A stretch of DNA of 64,000 nt, taken from the NCBI GenBank assembly GCA_964500675.1, contig CAZCNY010000007.1, positions 1 to 64,000 on the forward strand. The letters run 5' to 3'. Made by a program: the position numbers and the translations under genes. Positions 25,823-34,489 of the stretch are shown here, piece by piece. Under the pieces are notes generated by a model. That model searched no databases, had not been told where the DNA came from, and saw only the letters and a list, made by a program, of their open reading frames with translations. The DNA is from CAMLJR01 sp964500675 (GTDB taxonomy: Bacteria > Pseudomonadota > Gammaproteobacteria > Pseudomonadales > CAMLJR01). Position 1 is the first letter of the stretch; each line of letters opens with the position of its first letter.

Positions 25823-26662
25823 ATGTCAGAGTCCATCGGGCGGCAAGCGCTGCCCAATATGCAGAACGTCAAACACATCATCGCGGTAGCCTCGGGCAAG
25901 GGTGGCGTCGGCAAATCGACCACGGCCGTGAATCTTGCGCTCGCACTGCAGGCCGAAGGCGCGCGCGTCGGTTTGCTCGATGCGGATATTTACGGACCGA
26001 GCCTGCCGACGATGCTCGGCGTGCCGGCGGAGCGTCCCGTGCAGCGCGGTTCGCAAATGCTGGAACCGGTGATCGCGCATGGCCTGCAGGCGATGTCGAT
26101 CGGGTTTTTGCTCACCGAAAATACGCCCGTGGTGTGGCGCGGACCGATGGCGAGCGGCGCGTTGCAGCAATTGCTCAATCAAACCGCGTGGGACAATCTC
26201 GATTATCTCGTCATCGATCTGCCGCCCGGCACCGGCGATATTCAGCTCACGCTCGCGCAGAAAGTGCCGGTCACCGGCGCGGTGATCGTGACCACGCCGC
26301 AGGATATTGCGTTGCTCGATGCGAAAAAAGCGGTCGAGATGTTTGCGAAAGTCGATGTGCCTGTGCTCGGTATCGTCGAAAATATGGCTGTGCATATCTG
26401 CACGAATTGCGGTCACGCCGATCACCTGTTCGGCGAAGGTGGCGGCGAAAAAATCGCGCAGCAATATGGCGTGCAATTGCTCGGCTCACTGCCGCTGGCG
26501 CGCTCGATCCGCGAGCAGGCCGATTGCGGCAATCCGACCGTCGCGGCGGAGCCCGCCGGAGCCGCCACGAAAATCTATCGCGAAATTGCTCGCCGCGTGA
26601 TGGCGCAAATTGCACAGAAAGAGACGAGTGCATTTCCGCATATCGTGATTAAAAACGATTAG
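25823..26662 (+). CDS. mrp: Iron-sulfur cluster carrier protein Mrp/ApbC
   Basis: P-loop ATPase that carries and delivers Fe-S clusters. The 279-residue protein has the deviant Walker A GKGGVGKST (residues 26-34), DADIYGPSLPTML, IDLPPGTGDIQ and the cluster-binding CTNC near residue 193. The N-terminal DUF59 domain of longer homologues is absent, as in many short forms. ATG at 25823 follows CCAGGAG. It is divergent from metG and followed by dcd. Confidence 0.94.
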   Translation: MSESIGRQALPNMQNVKHIIAVASGKGGVGKSTTAVNLALALQAEGARVGLLDADIYGPSLPTMLGVPAERPVQRGSQMLEPVIAHGLQAMSIGFLLTENTPVVWRGPMASGALQQLLNQTAWDNLDYLVIDLPPGTGDIQLTLAQKVPVTGAVIVTTPQDIALLDAKKAVEMFAKVDVPVLGIVENMAVHICTNCGHADHLFGEGGGEKIAQQYGVQLLGSLPLARSIREQADCGNPTVAAEPAGAATKIYREIARRVMAQIAQKETSAFPHIVIKND

Positions 26663-26674
26663 GCGCGCATTAAT

Positions 26675-26700
26675 TCCCTCTTCCTGCGGGAGAGGGGAGA
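26675..26700. repeat. CCCTCTCCC/GGGAGAGGG repeat, copy C
   Basis: Short copy of the palindromic repeat family in the gap between mrp and dcd (CCCTCTTCCTGCGGGAGAGG). Confidence 0.75.
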
Positions 26701-26728
26701 AAACCACTTAATCAGGGCATCCTTAATT

Positions 26729-27295
26729 ATGAGTATTAAATCCGACAACTGGATTCGCCGCATGGCTGCACAGCGCGGCATGATCGAGCCGTTCGAGCCG
26801 GGGCAGGTGCGCGAGAATGCGCAGGGGCGCATCATTTCCTACGGCACATCGAGCTACGGCTACGATGTGCGCTGCGCCGATGAATTCAAAGTGTTCACGA
26901 ATATTTATTCGGCGACGGTCGATCCGAAAAATTTCGACGAGAAAAGTTTTGTCGACATCAAAGGTGATTACTGCATCATTCCACCGAATAGTTTCGCGCT
27001 CGCGCGCACGGTGGAATATTTCCGTATCCCGCGCTCGGTGCTGACGATCTGTCTCGGCAAATCCACCTACGCGCGCTGCGGCATCATCGTCAACGTGACA
27101 CCGCTCGAACCGGAATGGGAAGGCCACGTCACGCTTGAATTTTCCAACACCACGAATCTACCCGCGAAAATATACGCCAACGAAGGCGTGGCACAGATGT
27201 TGTTTTTCGAGTCCGATGAAGTGTGTGCGACGAGTTATAAAGATCGCGGTGGAAAATATCAGGGACAGCGCGGCGTGACGTTGCCGAAAACTTAA
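26729..27295 (+). CDS. dcd: dCTP deaminase
   Basis: Deaminates dCTP to dUTP for thymidylate synthesis. The 188-residue protein is family-typical and shows SYGTSSYGYDVRCADEFKVF, RTVEYFRIP, GKSTYARCGIIVNVTPLEPEWEGHVTLE, with the catalytic Glu in the last segment. It lies next to mrp, as in Pseudomonas. Confidence 0.97.
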   Translation: MSIKSDNWIRRMAAQRGMIEPFEPGQVRENAQGRIISYGTSSYGYDVRCADEFKVFTNIYSATVDPKNFDEKSFVDIKGDYCIIPPNSFALARTVEYFRIPRSVLTICLGKSTYARCGIIVNVTPLEPEWEGHVTLEFSNTTNLPAKIYANEGVAQMLFFESDEVCATSYKDRGGKYQGQRGVTLPKT

Positions 27296-27297
27296 TT

Positions 27298-27350
27298 CCC
27301 CTCTCCCTGCGGGCCCTAAAGGGTCTAAAGGAGAGGGTTAGGGTGAGGGC
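27298..27350. repeat. CCCTCTCCC/GGGAGAGGG repeat, copy D
   Basis: Fills the whole gap between dcd and the convergent DUF3108 gene and enters the latter, supplying its last residues (SPSP) and its TAA stop. It shares the 18-base inner insertion with copy A. Confidence 0.85.
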
Positions 27351-28135
27351 GATTTTTCTTTCACGTCGACGCCATTCACCTTCGCCTTAACCAGTTTCAG
27401 CGAATAAATATTGTCGCCGTCGTATTGATCGAGGCGCACGAGCAGGCAGCTCCAGTCGGCGGCGAGCCAGATTTGCGTGTCCTTGCCGTCGCGTTTGTCG
27501 GGGCGGAATTGTTTTAAATGAATCGTGTTGAGCAGACCGAGTTTGGTTTTTTGCGCATCGCGGCCGACCAGTTCGACGCGATAGGTCTTGAGTCGCTTGT
27601 AATCGACCACGGTGAAACTTTCGCCCGGATAATGATCGGGATTGGCGCACACGTCGGCCTGCATTTGTGCCTGATAGCTCAGCTTATCGTAGACGCCGGG
27701 CGCTAATTGTTGCGTTAGTTTCGTGCCGGTATTGGTGACAGTATTTTTGGGCCAGTCGAAGCTCAGCGACATGCTGCGATCCTCGCTGAGCGGATTGATG
27801 AATTCGTAGGTCTGCGAATTTACGTGTTCGTTTTGCCACGCGAAGGTCGAGCGCTCGATAATATTCACCATCAGCACGCGCGCGGTGTTTTCCATTTTCC
27901 AGGTGTTATCGTTGCCGGGTTCCAATTTACGCTCGCCGCGCGCGGAGAGAATACCATAGCTCGTTTCGTAAGTCGCATCGAACGGGACGAGTTGCGCGGC
28001 ATCAGTTGTAGATGCCTGGGTTGTAGACGCGACGGTTGTAGAGGCGAGGGTTGTAGCGGCAAAAATTACGGAAGCAAAGATCGCAGCACCCAATGCGAGA
28101 AGGCGCGGAACGGCGAGAGAGCTTTTTTTATTCAT
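27338..28135 (-). CDS. Exported DUF3108-domain protein
   Basis: A 265-residue protein with a signal peptide (VPRLLALGAAIFASVIFA) followed by a low-complexity TTLASTTVASTTQASTT stretch, then a DUF3108 domain (FDATYETSYGILSARGERKLEP; WLAADWSCLLVRLDQYDGDN) to the C-terminus. The domain is a predicted beta-rich periplasmic or outer-membrane fold of unknown function. Its start overlaps the purN stop by four bases (ATGA). The last few codons and the stop lie inside a palindromic repeat. Confidence 0.85.
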   Translation of the reverse strand: MNKKSSLAVPRLLALGAAIFASVIFAATTLASTTVASTTQASTTDAAQLVPFDATYETSYGILSARGERKLEPGNDNTWKMENTARVLMVNIIERSTFAWQNEHVNSQTYEFINPLSEDRSMSLSFDWPKNTVTNTGTKLTQQLAPGVYDKLSYQAQMQADVCANPDHYPGESFTVVDYKRLKTYRVELVGRDAQKTKLGLLNTIHLKQFRPDKRDGKDTQIWLAADWSCLLVRLDQYDGDNIYSLKLVKAKVNGVDVKEKSPSP

Positions 28136-28791
28136 GCGCGATTGTCCTGAAAAATAAATCCTGTCGCTGGAAGCGGTACATCGTCGAGTGTTGCGCGATT
28201 ATCGCGCAATTGCAAACGGCCTTGTGCGAACCATTGCGCGGCGAGCGGATAAATCCGGTGCTCGCTATGCAGCACGCGCGCGGCAATCGCAGCGGCGTTG
28301 TCGCCGGCGAGAATCGGCACGCTCGCCTGTATGATCGGGGGGCCGCCGTCGAGCTCCTCGGTGACGAAATGCACGGTGGCACCCGCGGCGTTATCGCCGG
28401 CGTCGAGTGCGCGCTGATGCGTGTGCAGCCCTGGGTATTTTGGCAGCAGCGACGGATGGATGTTGATTAATTTGCCGTGAAACGGCCGCAAAAAAATCGG
28501 CGTGAGAATGCGCATGAAACCCGCAAGCACAACGAGGTCGGGTCGATAGCTGGCGACGCGCGCGTGTAATTCCGCATCGAACGCTTCACGATTCGGAAAT
28601 TGTTTGTGATCGATGATTTCAGTCGAAATATCGGCTTGCGCGGCGCGCTGCAAACCGCCCGCATTGGCTTTATTGCTGATGACGGCCGCGATGCGCGCGT
28701 GCAATTCGCCGCGCGCAATCGCATCGATGAACGCTTGCAGATTGGAGCCGCTGCCGGAAATTAAAATGACGAGGCGGCATGGATCGGCCAT
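28132..28791 (-). CDS. purN: Phosphoribosylglycinamide formyltransferase
   Basis: Transfers a formyl group from 10-formyl-tetrahydrofolate to GAR, the third step of purine synthesis. The 219-residue protein has the loop ISGSGSNLQAFID, the catalytic region INIHPSLLPKYPGLHTHQRAL and the catalytic Asp in ELDGGP. ATG at 28791 gives the conserved N-terminus; a GTG eight codons upstream is an alternative. Gene order purM-purN is standard. Confidence 0.96.
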   Translation of the reverse strand: MADPCRLVILISGSGSNLQAFIDAIARGELHARIAAVISNKANAGGLQRAAQADISTEIIDHKQFPNREAFDAELHARVASYRPDLVVLAGFMRILTPIFLRPFHGKLINIHPSLLPKYPGLHTHQRALDAGDNAAGATVHFVTEELDGGPPIIQASVPILAGDNAAAIAARVLHSEHRIYPLAAQWFAQGRLQLRDNRATLDDVPLPATGFIFQDNRA

Positions 28792-28819
28792 CGTTTTAGA
28801 TACCTTGGTGGGCACAGCG

Positions 28820-29899
28820 TCAGCTGCGCAGGCCCTGCAATTGCACTTGTTCTTCGCCGCTGTTGCGCGGTTCGATGCGGCCGATCACGAACGGCGCTTC
28901 GCCTTGCGCGCGCAGTATTTGCAATGCGATTTGCTGATCGGCGGCTTTCACGCAGATCACCATGCCGACGCCGCAGTTGAAGACGCGATACATTTCCCTC
29001 GCATCGACGCCGCCATTTTTTTGCAGCCAATCGAATATGGCCGGACGTTGATACGAATGTAAATCGAGCACGGCTTTGCAGTTGTCGGGCAATACGCGCG
29101 GCAGATTTTCGAGAAAGCCGCCGCCCGTGATATGACAGAGCGAATTCACCGCGCACTGTTTGAAAAGTGCGAGCAACGATTTCACGTATATGCGCGTCGG
29201 CGCCATCAGCGCTTGCGCGAGGGTTGTGTCGCCAAGCGGTTGCTGTAGGTCAGCTTTGCTCACTTCGAGAATTTTGCGAATCAGCGAATAACCGTTCGAG
29301 TGCGGACCCGACGACGGCAGCCCGATCATCACATCGGCGGCGCCGACTTTGCTGCCGTCGATGATTGCGGATTTTTCGACGACGCCGACCGCGAAACCGG
29401 CGAGATCGTAATCGTCGCCCTCGTACATGCCCGGCATTTCCGCGGTTTCGCCGCCGACCAGTGCGCAGCCTGCGAGTTCGCAGCCCCGGCCGATGCCGGT
29501 GATGACGCGCTCGGCGATATCGACATCGAGTTTGCCCGTCGCGTAATAATCGAGGAAGAACAATGGTTCGGCGCCCGCGACGACGAGGTCGTTCACGCAC
29601 ATGGCGACGAGGTCGATGCCGATGCTGTCGTGAATACCGAGCTGCATGGCGAGACGCAATTTGGTGCCGACGCCGTCGGTACCCGAGACGAGCACGGGTT
29701 CGCGATAGCCTTTCGGCAATTCGCACAGCGCGCCGAAACCGCCGAGGCCGCCCAGCACTTCGGGGCGGCGCGTGCGCTTGGCGACGCCTTTGATACGCTC
29801 GACCAACGCATCGCCCGCGTCGATATCGACGCCCGCGTCCCGGTAGCTCAACGACGGCGAGGAGTTCGGCGAGGACGGGGGCGCGCTGCGATCGGTCAT
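28820..29899 (-). CDS. purM: Phosphoribosylformylglycinamidine cyclo-ligase
   Basis: ATP-dependent ring closure to AIR, the fifth step of purine synthesis. The 359-residue protein shows SYRDAGVDIDAGDALVERIK, GFGALCELP, VSGTDGVGTKL, ALVGGETAEMPGMY, SSGPHSNGYSLIR and HITGGGFLENLPRVLP, all family motifs. ATG at 29899 gives the conserved N-terminus with a short Ser/Pro-rich extension. It is divergent from the DUF2066 gene, as in Pseudomonas. Confidence 0.97.
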   Translation of the reverse strand: MTDRSAPPSSPNSSPSLSYRDAGVDIDAGDALVERIKGVAKRTRRPEVLGGLGGFGALCELPKGYREPVLVSGTDGVGTKLRLAMQLGIHDSIGIDLVAMCVNDLVVAGAEPLFFLDYYATGKLDVDIAERVITGIGRGCELAGCALVGGETAEMPGMYEGDDYDLAGFAVGVVEKSAIIDGSKVGAADVMIGLPSSGPHSNGYSLIRKILEVSKADLQQPLGDTTLAQALMAPTRIYVKSLLALFKQCAVNSLCHITGGGFLENLPRVLPDNCKAVLDLHSYQRPAIFDWLQKNGGVDAREMYRVFNCGVGMVICVKAADQQIALQILRAQGEAPFVIGRIEPRNSGEEQVQLQGLRS

Positions 29900-30041
29900 A
29901 CGAATGATTCCGGACAAGATTTGGGGGAGCGCCATTGTACAGACTCGCACTGCGCTTATCAGCTGCGACGGTGGAACTCAATCTGCACTGGCGGCGTCGA
30001 TGGTGCTGTTACAATGCCCGCCCGCGAGCAGCAATGGATCC

Positions 30042-30105
30042 CGATCCATAATGGAGAACCCGATCTGTAATGGAGCGATCTTTAGTGGAGCGATCTGTAG
30101 TGGAG
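30042..30105. repeat. 15-base tandem repeat before the DUF2066 gene
   Basis: Three abutting 15-base units (CGATCTGTAATGGAG-like, 30061-30105) plus a related unit at 30042-30056. Each ends in GGAG, so the array multiplies a Shine-Dalgarno-like element just before the ATG at 30115. Confidence 0.75.
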
Positions 30106-30114
30106 AAGAAGCGC

Positions 30115-31290
30115 ATGGCCGGTTTTGACACATTTCGTATCAGGCGCAGGCTCGGCTGGTTGCTGGGTTGCGCATTGATCGCGCTGACGGTGCGCGCGCA
30201 GGCTGAAGTGGTGCCCGATCTCTACGCGGCCAGTGTGCCCGTCGCCGAACAAAGTCAGGCGGAATTGCAACGCGCGGCGGCGGCCGGCCTGCGCGAGATT
30301 GCCGTGCGCATCTCGGGGCGCAGCAGCGCGGCGAATGATCCCAATCTCGCGCCGCTGTTCGCCAATGCCATGCATTATCTCGATCAATATCGCTACGAGC
30401 GCAATGCCGCGACCGATATGCCGTGGCTGGCGCGGCTGCGTTTTGGCGCGGCGCTGATCGACAACACGCTGCGCGCCGCGGGCGTGCCGGTGTGGGGCAA
30501 TAATCGCCCCGCGCTGCAAGTGTGGCTGGTGCTCGACGATGGCCGCTCGCGCAATTTCGTCGATGCCGCATCGCCGCTCGCCGATGCCTTGCGCGAGCAG
30601 TTCCAGCGCCGCGGTTTGGTGCTGCATTTTCCGCCCGATTTCAGCGCGGCGACGCCCGACGATATCTGGCAGATGCAAGTCACGAAACTGCTCGACAATG
30701 CAAAGACAGCGGGTGCCACGGCGGCCGAACATGCGGATGGCTATTTAATCGGACGCATCAGTCAGGTGCCGGGCGGCAGTTGGCTCGGCAGTTGGATGCT
30801 CGCGATCAATGGCCAGCAATTCAGCGCCGAGGGCGAGGGCGATTCGCTGCCGACATTTTTGGCGCCGACGCTCGATCGTCTCGTCGATAATTTTTCCGTG
30901 CAATACGCGGTCGCCGCCAACACCGCTGCCGAAGGTTTTGTGCTGCGTATTACCGGCATCGCCAATTTCGATGATTATGCGGCGGCCATGAATTATTTGC
31001 GGCATCTTGGTTTGATCAAAGCGGTAAGCCCCGTGGTGTTGCGCGATGATGAAATGTTGTTGCAGCTCAAAGTCGAAGGCAGCACCGAGCAGCTCGCGCG
31101 GCAGCTGGCGCTGGAAAGCCGGCTGACGCCCGAGGCAAACGATGCAAATACCTTAAAGGGCACAAACACGCCGCTGCCCGCAACGCTGAGCTATCGCTGG
31201 TCGAATCCCCAGAAGGGCACTGGTACCCTAAAGGACACAAGTACCCAGAAGGACACAAGTACCCTAAAGGGCACAAGTGCGCGGAACTGA
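30115..31290 (+). CDS. Exported DUF2066-domain protein
   Basis: A 391-residue protein with an N-terminal signal or membrane helix (LGWLLGCALIALTVRAQA) and the DUF2066 domain (DLYAASVPVAEQSQAELQRAAAAGLREIAVRISGR...; AALQVWLVLDDGRS-like). It lies between purM and hda, its usual place in Pseudomonas-type genomes. Function is unknown; export is predicted. The last 24 codons (KGTGTLKDTSTQKDTS...) are encoded by an 18-base tandem repeat and are probably a lineage-specific tail. ATG at 30115 follows GGAGAAGAAG. Confidence 0.87.
   Translation: MAGFDTFRIRRRLGWLLGCALIALTVRAQAEVVPDLYAASVPVAEQSQAELQRAAAAGLREIAVRISGRSSAANDPNLAPLFANAMHYLDQYRYERNAATDMPWLARLRFGAALIDNTLRAAGVPVWGNNRPALQVWLVLDDGRSRNFVDAASPLADALREQFQRRGLVLHFPPDFSAATPDDIWQMQVTKLLDNAKTAGATAAEHADGYLIGRISQVPGGSWLGSWMLAINGQQFSAEGEGDSLPTFLAPTLDRLVDNFSVQYAVAANTAAEGFVLRITGIANFDDYAAAMNYLRHLGLIKAVSPVVLRDDEMLLQLKVEGSTEQLARQLALESRLTPEANDANTLKGTNTPLPATLSYRWSNPQKGTGTLKDTSTQKDTSTLKGTSARN
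31208..31279. repeat. 18-base tandem repeat at the end of the DUF2066 gene
   Basis: Four abutting 18-base units of the form CCC(T/A)(A/G)AAGGACACAAGTA, translated as repeated six-residue blocks in the C-terminus of the DUF2066 protein. A related single unit lies near 31150-31168. The array ends 12 bases before the hda start. Confidence 0.9.
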
Positions 31291-31291
31291 T

Positions 31292-31984
31292 ATGCGCGAA
31301 CAATTGCTGCTGTTTCGTCCGCGCGGCGATGCGAGTTTTGCCAATTTTTTTGCCGGCGCCGCCAATGCGGTGGTTTTGTCGGCGTTGCAGCGCTGGTTGA
31401 GCAACCACGATATTTTGTTTTATGTATACGGCGCGTTGAATTCGGGCCGCACCCATTTATTGCAGGCGGTGTGTCGCGGTCATGGCGCTTTCTATCTGCC
31501 GCTGGCCGAACTGAGCGAACAAAATCCGCAGCGAGTGCTCGAAGGATGGGAGGGGTTGCCGATTCTTTGTCTCGACGATATCGACGCCGTTATCGAGGAT
31601 GTCGCGTGGTGCGAAAATTTATTTCATTTATTCAATCGCTGCGCGCAGAGCGGCACAAAGTTGGTGATCGCTGCGGACCGCCCGTCGGCACTGTTGCCGT
31701 GCGCGCTGGCAGACCTGCAATCGCGGCTGCGTTCGAGTGGCGATTTTCGTCTGCAAATACTCGATGAGGTCGAACGTGCGCAGGCGCTGCAATTGCGCGC
31801 GCGCGAGCGCGGTATCGAACTGAGCGAAGAAGTCGTTGCGTATATTCTCGCGCGTCGATCGCGTGCGTTTCCGGCGCTGTTGGCCGTGCTCGATCGGCTC
31901 GATCAACAATCGCTCGCGGAAAAAAAGCGCATTACGATTCCGTTCGTGCGCCGCGTTCTCGACTTATCAAACACGGAACATTAA
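31292..31984 (+). CDS. hda: DnaA regulatory inactivator Hda
   Basis: DnaA-related AAA+ protein that with the sliding clamp promotes hydrolysis of DnaA-bound ATP to limit initiation. The 230-residue protein begins with a clamp-binding-type motif (EQLLLF), followed by a DnaA-like ATPase core: YGALNSGRTHLLQAV (a relaxed P-loop), LCLDDID (Walker B) and a sensor-2 region. It has no DNA-binding domain IV, which distinguishes it from DnaA. ATG at 31292 starts one base after the stop of the DUF2066 gene. Confidence 0.93.
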   Translation: MREQLLLFRPRGDASFANFFAGAANAVVLSALQRWLSNHDILFYVYGALNSGRTHLLQAVCRGHGAFYLPLAELSEQNPQRVLEGWEGLPILCLDDIDAVIEDVAWCENLFHLFNRCAQSGTKLVIAADRPSALLPCALADLQSRLRSSGDFRLQILDEVERAQALQLRARERGIELSEEVVAYILARRSRAFPALLAVLDRLDQQSLAEKKRITIPFVRRVLDLSNTEH

Positions 31985-32062
31985 AGCCAGCACTGCAGCG
32001 CGCACTATTTTTTTGCACCCTGTTTGTAATGCACAGAGGTTCTGTAATACACGATGTTTTGT

Positions 32063-32091
32063 TTGGCGCGATGTTACCGCAGCGTTAGAAT
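32063..32091 (+). promoter_or_regulatory. Candidate sigma-70 promoter of the OmpA-family gene
   Basis: TTGGCG (32063-32068), 17 bases, TAGAAT (32086-32091), 52 bases before the ATG. Confidence 0.5.
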
Positions 32092-32143
32092 GGCGCCGCG
32101 CCAAAATATGTTTGTAAAAACAACCAAACCGGGAGAGATCGAG

Positions 32144-33211
32144 ATGAAAAAACGAGCGTTAGCAATGCTGATGACAGGCGCCTTGATAGCCGCGCCGTTG
32201 ACCGTCAGGGCCGAACCAGGTCAGTTCTTTCTGACACCGTTTGTTGGTGTGCAGTTTTTCGATAACGATCGCGATGCCAACAATCCGGGCGTCTGGGGGC
32301 TCGGTGGCGAATACCAATTCACCGAGCATTGGGGTGCCGAGCTCGATTACACACGCGCATTTTCCGATATGAAGGCCAGCTCGCCGCGCAAGAGCGTCGA
32401 TTACGATCGTATCTCGCTCGACGGTATTTATTATTTCGACGGCCTCGGCGAGAAAAAGGCGGTCATGCCTTATCTCAAACTCGGTGTCGGCCACGATCAT
32501 TACGATTACAACAGCAGCGATATCAACGATCAGAATACCGATATCGATGCAGGCGCGGGTCTGCGTTTTAACGTCGCGGAGCGTTTATCGCTGCGCACCG
32601 AGTTGAAAGCGATTCACGAATTCGACGACAGCCAAACGCACGGCCTGGTGACGCTGGGTATCGGCTATGCGTTTGGCGGTGCGAGCAAACCGGCCGCGGC
32701 GCCGGCTCCCGCTGTAGTCGCGCCGCCGCCCGCGCCGCTCGACAGCGATGGCGATGGCGTCACCGACGACAAAGACAAGTGTCCGAATACGCCGCGCGGT
32801 CTGGAGGTCGATGCGAATGGTTGCGAGTATCATCTGACGAAAACCGAAGAAATTCGCATCGATATTAAATTCGCCACGAACAAATCGGACATCACCGAAG
32901 CGTACGTGGGCGAAGTCGAGCGCGTCGCCAAATTCATGCATAAGTTCGCGAGCGTGAAAGCGGAAATCGCCGGCCACACCGACAGCGTCGGTGCCGATGC
33001 CTACAACCAGAAATTGTCGCAGCGCCGCGCCGATGCGGTGAAAGCAATGCTGGTTTCGCGTTTCGGTATCGATGCGTCGCGTCTGACCGCCGTGGGTTAC
33101 GGTGAATCGAAGCCGATTGCGAGCAATAACACCGCCGAAGGCCGCGCGCAAAACCGCCGCGTGGTTGCGGTGATGCAGGCGGAAACCACCGAGGCCGTGA
33201 AGAAGAAATAA
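32144..33211 (+). CDS. OmpA-family outer membrane protein
   Basis: A 355-residue porin-like protein. A signal peptide (ALAMLMTGALIAAPLTVRA) is followed by an eight-strand beta-barrel domain ending near residue 185 (VTLGIGYAFGG), a Pro/Ala linker, a thrombospondin type-3-like calcium motif (DSDGDGVTDDKDKCPNTPRG) and a C-terminal OmpA peptidoglycan-binding domain (AEIAGHTDSVGADAYNQKLSQRRADAV, SRLTAVGYGESKP). It links outer membrane to cell wall. ATG at 32144 follows GGGAGAGATCGAG. Confidence 0.94.
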   Translation: MKKRALAMLMTGALIAAPLTVRAEPGQFFLTPFVGVQFFDNDRDANNPGVWGLGGEYQFTEHWGAELDYTRAFSDMKASSPRKSVDYDRISLDGIYYFDGLGEKKAVMPYLKLGVGHDHYDYNSSDINDQNTDIDAGAGLRFNVAERLSLRTELKAIHEFDDSQTHGLVTLGIGYAFGGASKPAAAPAPAVVAPPPAPLDSDGDGVTDDKDKCPNTPRGLEVDANGCEYHLTKTEEIRIDIKFATNKSDITEAYVGEVERVAKFMHKFASVKAEIAGHTDSVGADAYNQKLSQRRADAVKAMLVSRFGIDASRLTAVGYGESKPIASNNTAEGRAQNRRVVAVMQAETTEAVKKK

Positions 33212-33231
33212 ACACTTTTCTTCGCGCCAAT

Positions 33232-33259
33232 AAAAATCCCCGCCACGGCGGGGATTTTT
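33232..33259. terminator. Intrinsic terminator after the OmpA-family gene
   Basis: CCCCGC/GCGGGG stem with a CACG loop, extended by an A run before and a T run after, so it can work in both directions. It serves the OmpA-family gene and perhaps the convergent Cys-rich gene. Confidence 0.88.
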
Positions 33260-33297
33260 ATTTAATACTTTTGCGGAATCAATGCAGCGTTCGTGAA

Positions 33298-33936
33298 TTA
33301 GCGAAACGGCGTTTTTAACCATTCCACCAAATTGGACCACAGGCCGCCTGTTTTTGCATCGAGCTCCGCGGCAGCGGCAATCAAGCGCGATTTTTGCGCT
33401 GCACTGAGTCGCGGATATTTCGCCAACAGTTGTTCGATCGGTTGTTTTTTGAATGACGGGCACTGCGCCGTCCGGCGCTGGTAGCACGCGTTTGGATCGA
33501 CCTCGTTCGCGCAGGTTTGCTGTGCGCTTTGCGCGCAATTGTCGGCTTCGGCTTGAAATGCGACACAGGACTGTTCGACCTGCGCGGTGCATTGCGCGAT
33601 GTTCGCATCGCTTGCGCAAGCAGTGCCGGCCGAGATGCTGCATATGCGTTGCAGCGTCAGTTCGCGCAACGCCTTTTTCTCCTGCTGGTTGCGCTGCATG
33701 GCGGCGCGATGCGCAACTTCAAGCGAATTGACATGGAAGTTGGCTTCGAGAAATTCGTCATCCTGACATTGCTCCGCGCTGTATTGCTGAGTGCAGCGCG
33801 CGATGGCGTTTTCGCGCCAGCTGCCGGCGTTATTGGCGGCGGCTGCGTTGTTGTCCTGTGCCCACGCCGTGGTGGCGATCATTGCCATGACTAGCGCGCT
33901 GAAACGAAATGCGTTGATTCGAGCTGAGTTGATCAC
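33298..33936 (-). CDS. Cys-rich exported protein of unknown function
   Basis: About 212 residues. A signal peptide (FSALVMAMIATTAWA) precedes a mature part with ten Cys spaced through CTQQ, QCQDD, CSISAGTAC, QCTAQVEQSC, NCAQSAQQTC, AC and QCPSF, probably five disulfides. The C-terminus (PIEQLLAKYPRLSAAQKSRLIAAAAELDA) is helical. The start is uncertain: GTG at 33936 or a TTG five codons upstream. It precedes a TlpA-like thioredoxin gene in the reverse direction only loosely (opposite end), so a functional link is speculative. Confidence 0.7.
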   Translation of the reverse strand: MINSARINAFRFSALVMAMIATTAWAQDNNAAAANNAGSWRENAIARCTQQYSAEQCQDDEFLEANFHVNSLEVAHRAAMQRNQQEKKALRELTLQRICSISAGTACASDANIAQCTAQVEQSCVAFQAEADNCAQSAQQTCANEVDPNACYQRRTAQCPSFKKQPIEQLLAKYPRLSAAQKSRLIAAAAELDAKTGGLWSNLVEWLKTPFR

Positions 33937-33974
33937 GTGAGTCGCATCCAATCAAAAAGTGGTGTGAGTATAGA

Positions 33975-34475
33975 TCACGGTGTCTTTTTCACCGGCTCCC
34001 GGTTTTCTCCAATAGCGGTTGCGAGCGTGGCGGTGGTCTGCCCGCCTTGCAGCGTTTCGCGCAATTTACCGTCGGGATCGAAGACGAATGTGGTCGGCAG
34101 CGCGTCGGGGCGTTGAAAATGTAAAAGCGGCGCGGGGTCATCGAGCAGCACCGGCAATGCGATGCCGAGTTTTTTAATTTGTTGTTGGAGCGACTGGCCC
34201 TGCGCGCCATCGTAGTTCACCGTGAGCAGCAGCACGCGGTCGCGCTGTTGCTGCTGAAAGCGATTCAATTCGGGCATCTCTTCGATGCAGGGCTTACACC
34301 AATCAGCCCAGTAATTGATGAGCAGCCATTTGCCGCGCGCATCGGCAAAACGACCGCTGGCGCCGTCGGCGGTGTGATAGTCGGGTTTGCTGCAATCCGA
34401 TAGTACGCCGAGGCAGGAAAAAAAAATCAGCGCGTACGTTATACGAAACCGTGAATGATTTTTCAGTGTATGCAT
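33975..34475 (-). CDS. TlpA/ResA-like thioredoxin-fold protein
   Basis: A 166-residue membrane-anchored or exported thiol-disulfide protein. An N-terminal hydrophobic segment (ITYALIFFSCLGVLS) is followed by Cys in LSDCSKP, which might be lipidated although the Asp before it is atypical. The thioredoxin motif is WADWCKPC near residue 60, with the cis-Pro region TTFVFDPDG. It likely reduces or isomerises envelope proteins or serves cytochrome c maturation. ATG at 34475 lies 14 bases beyond the end of the upstream YihY-family gene, suggesting an operon. Confidence 0.85.
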   Translation of the reverse strand: MHTLKNHSRFRITYALIFFSCLGVLSDCSKPDYHTADGASGRFADARGKWLLINYWADWCKPCIEEMPELNRFQQQQRDRVLLLTVNYDGAQGQSLQQQIKKLGIALPVLLDDPAPLLHFQRPDALPTTFVFDPDGKLRETLQGGQTTATLATAIGENREPVKKTP

Positions 34476-34489
34476 CGAATAAATTCTGC

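Noticed and set aside
31208..31279. CRISPR-like array at the end of the DUF2066 gene
   Set aside because: The 18-base units abut with no spacers and are translated; it is a minisatellite. No cas genes are present.
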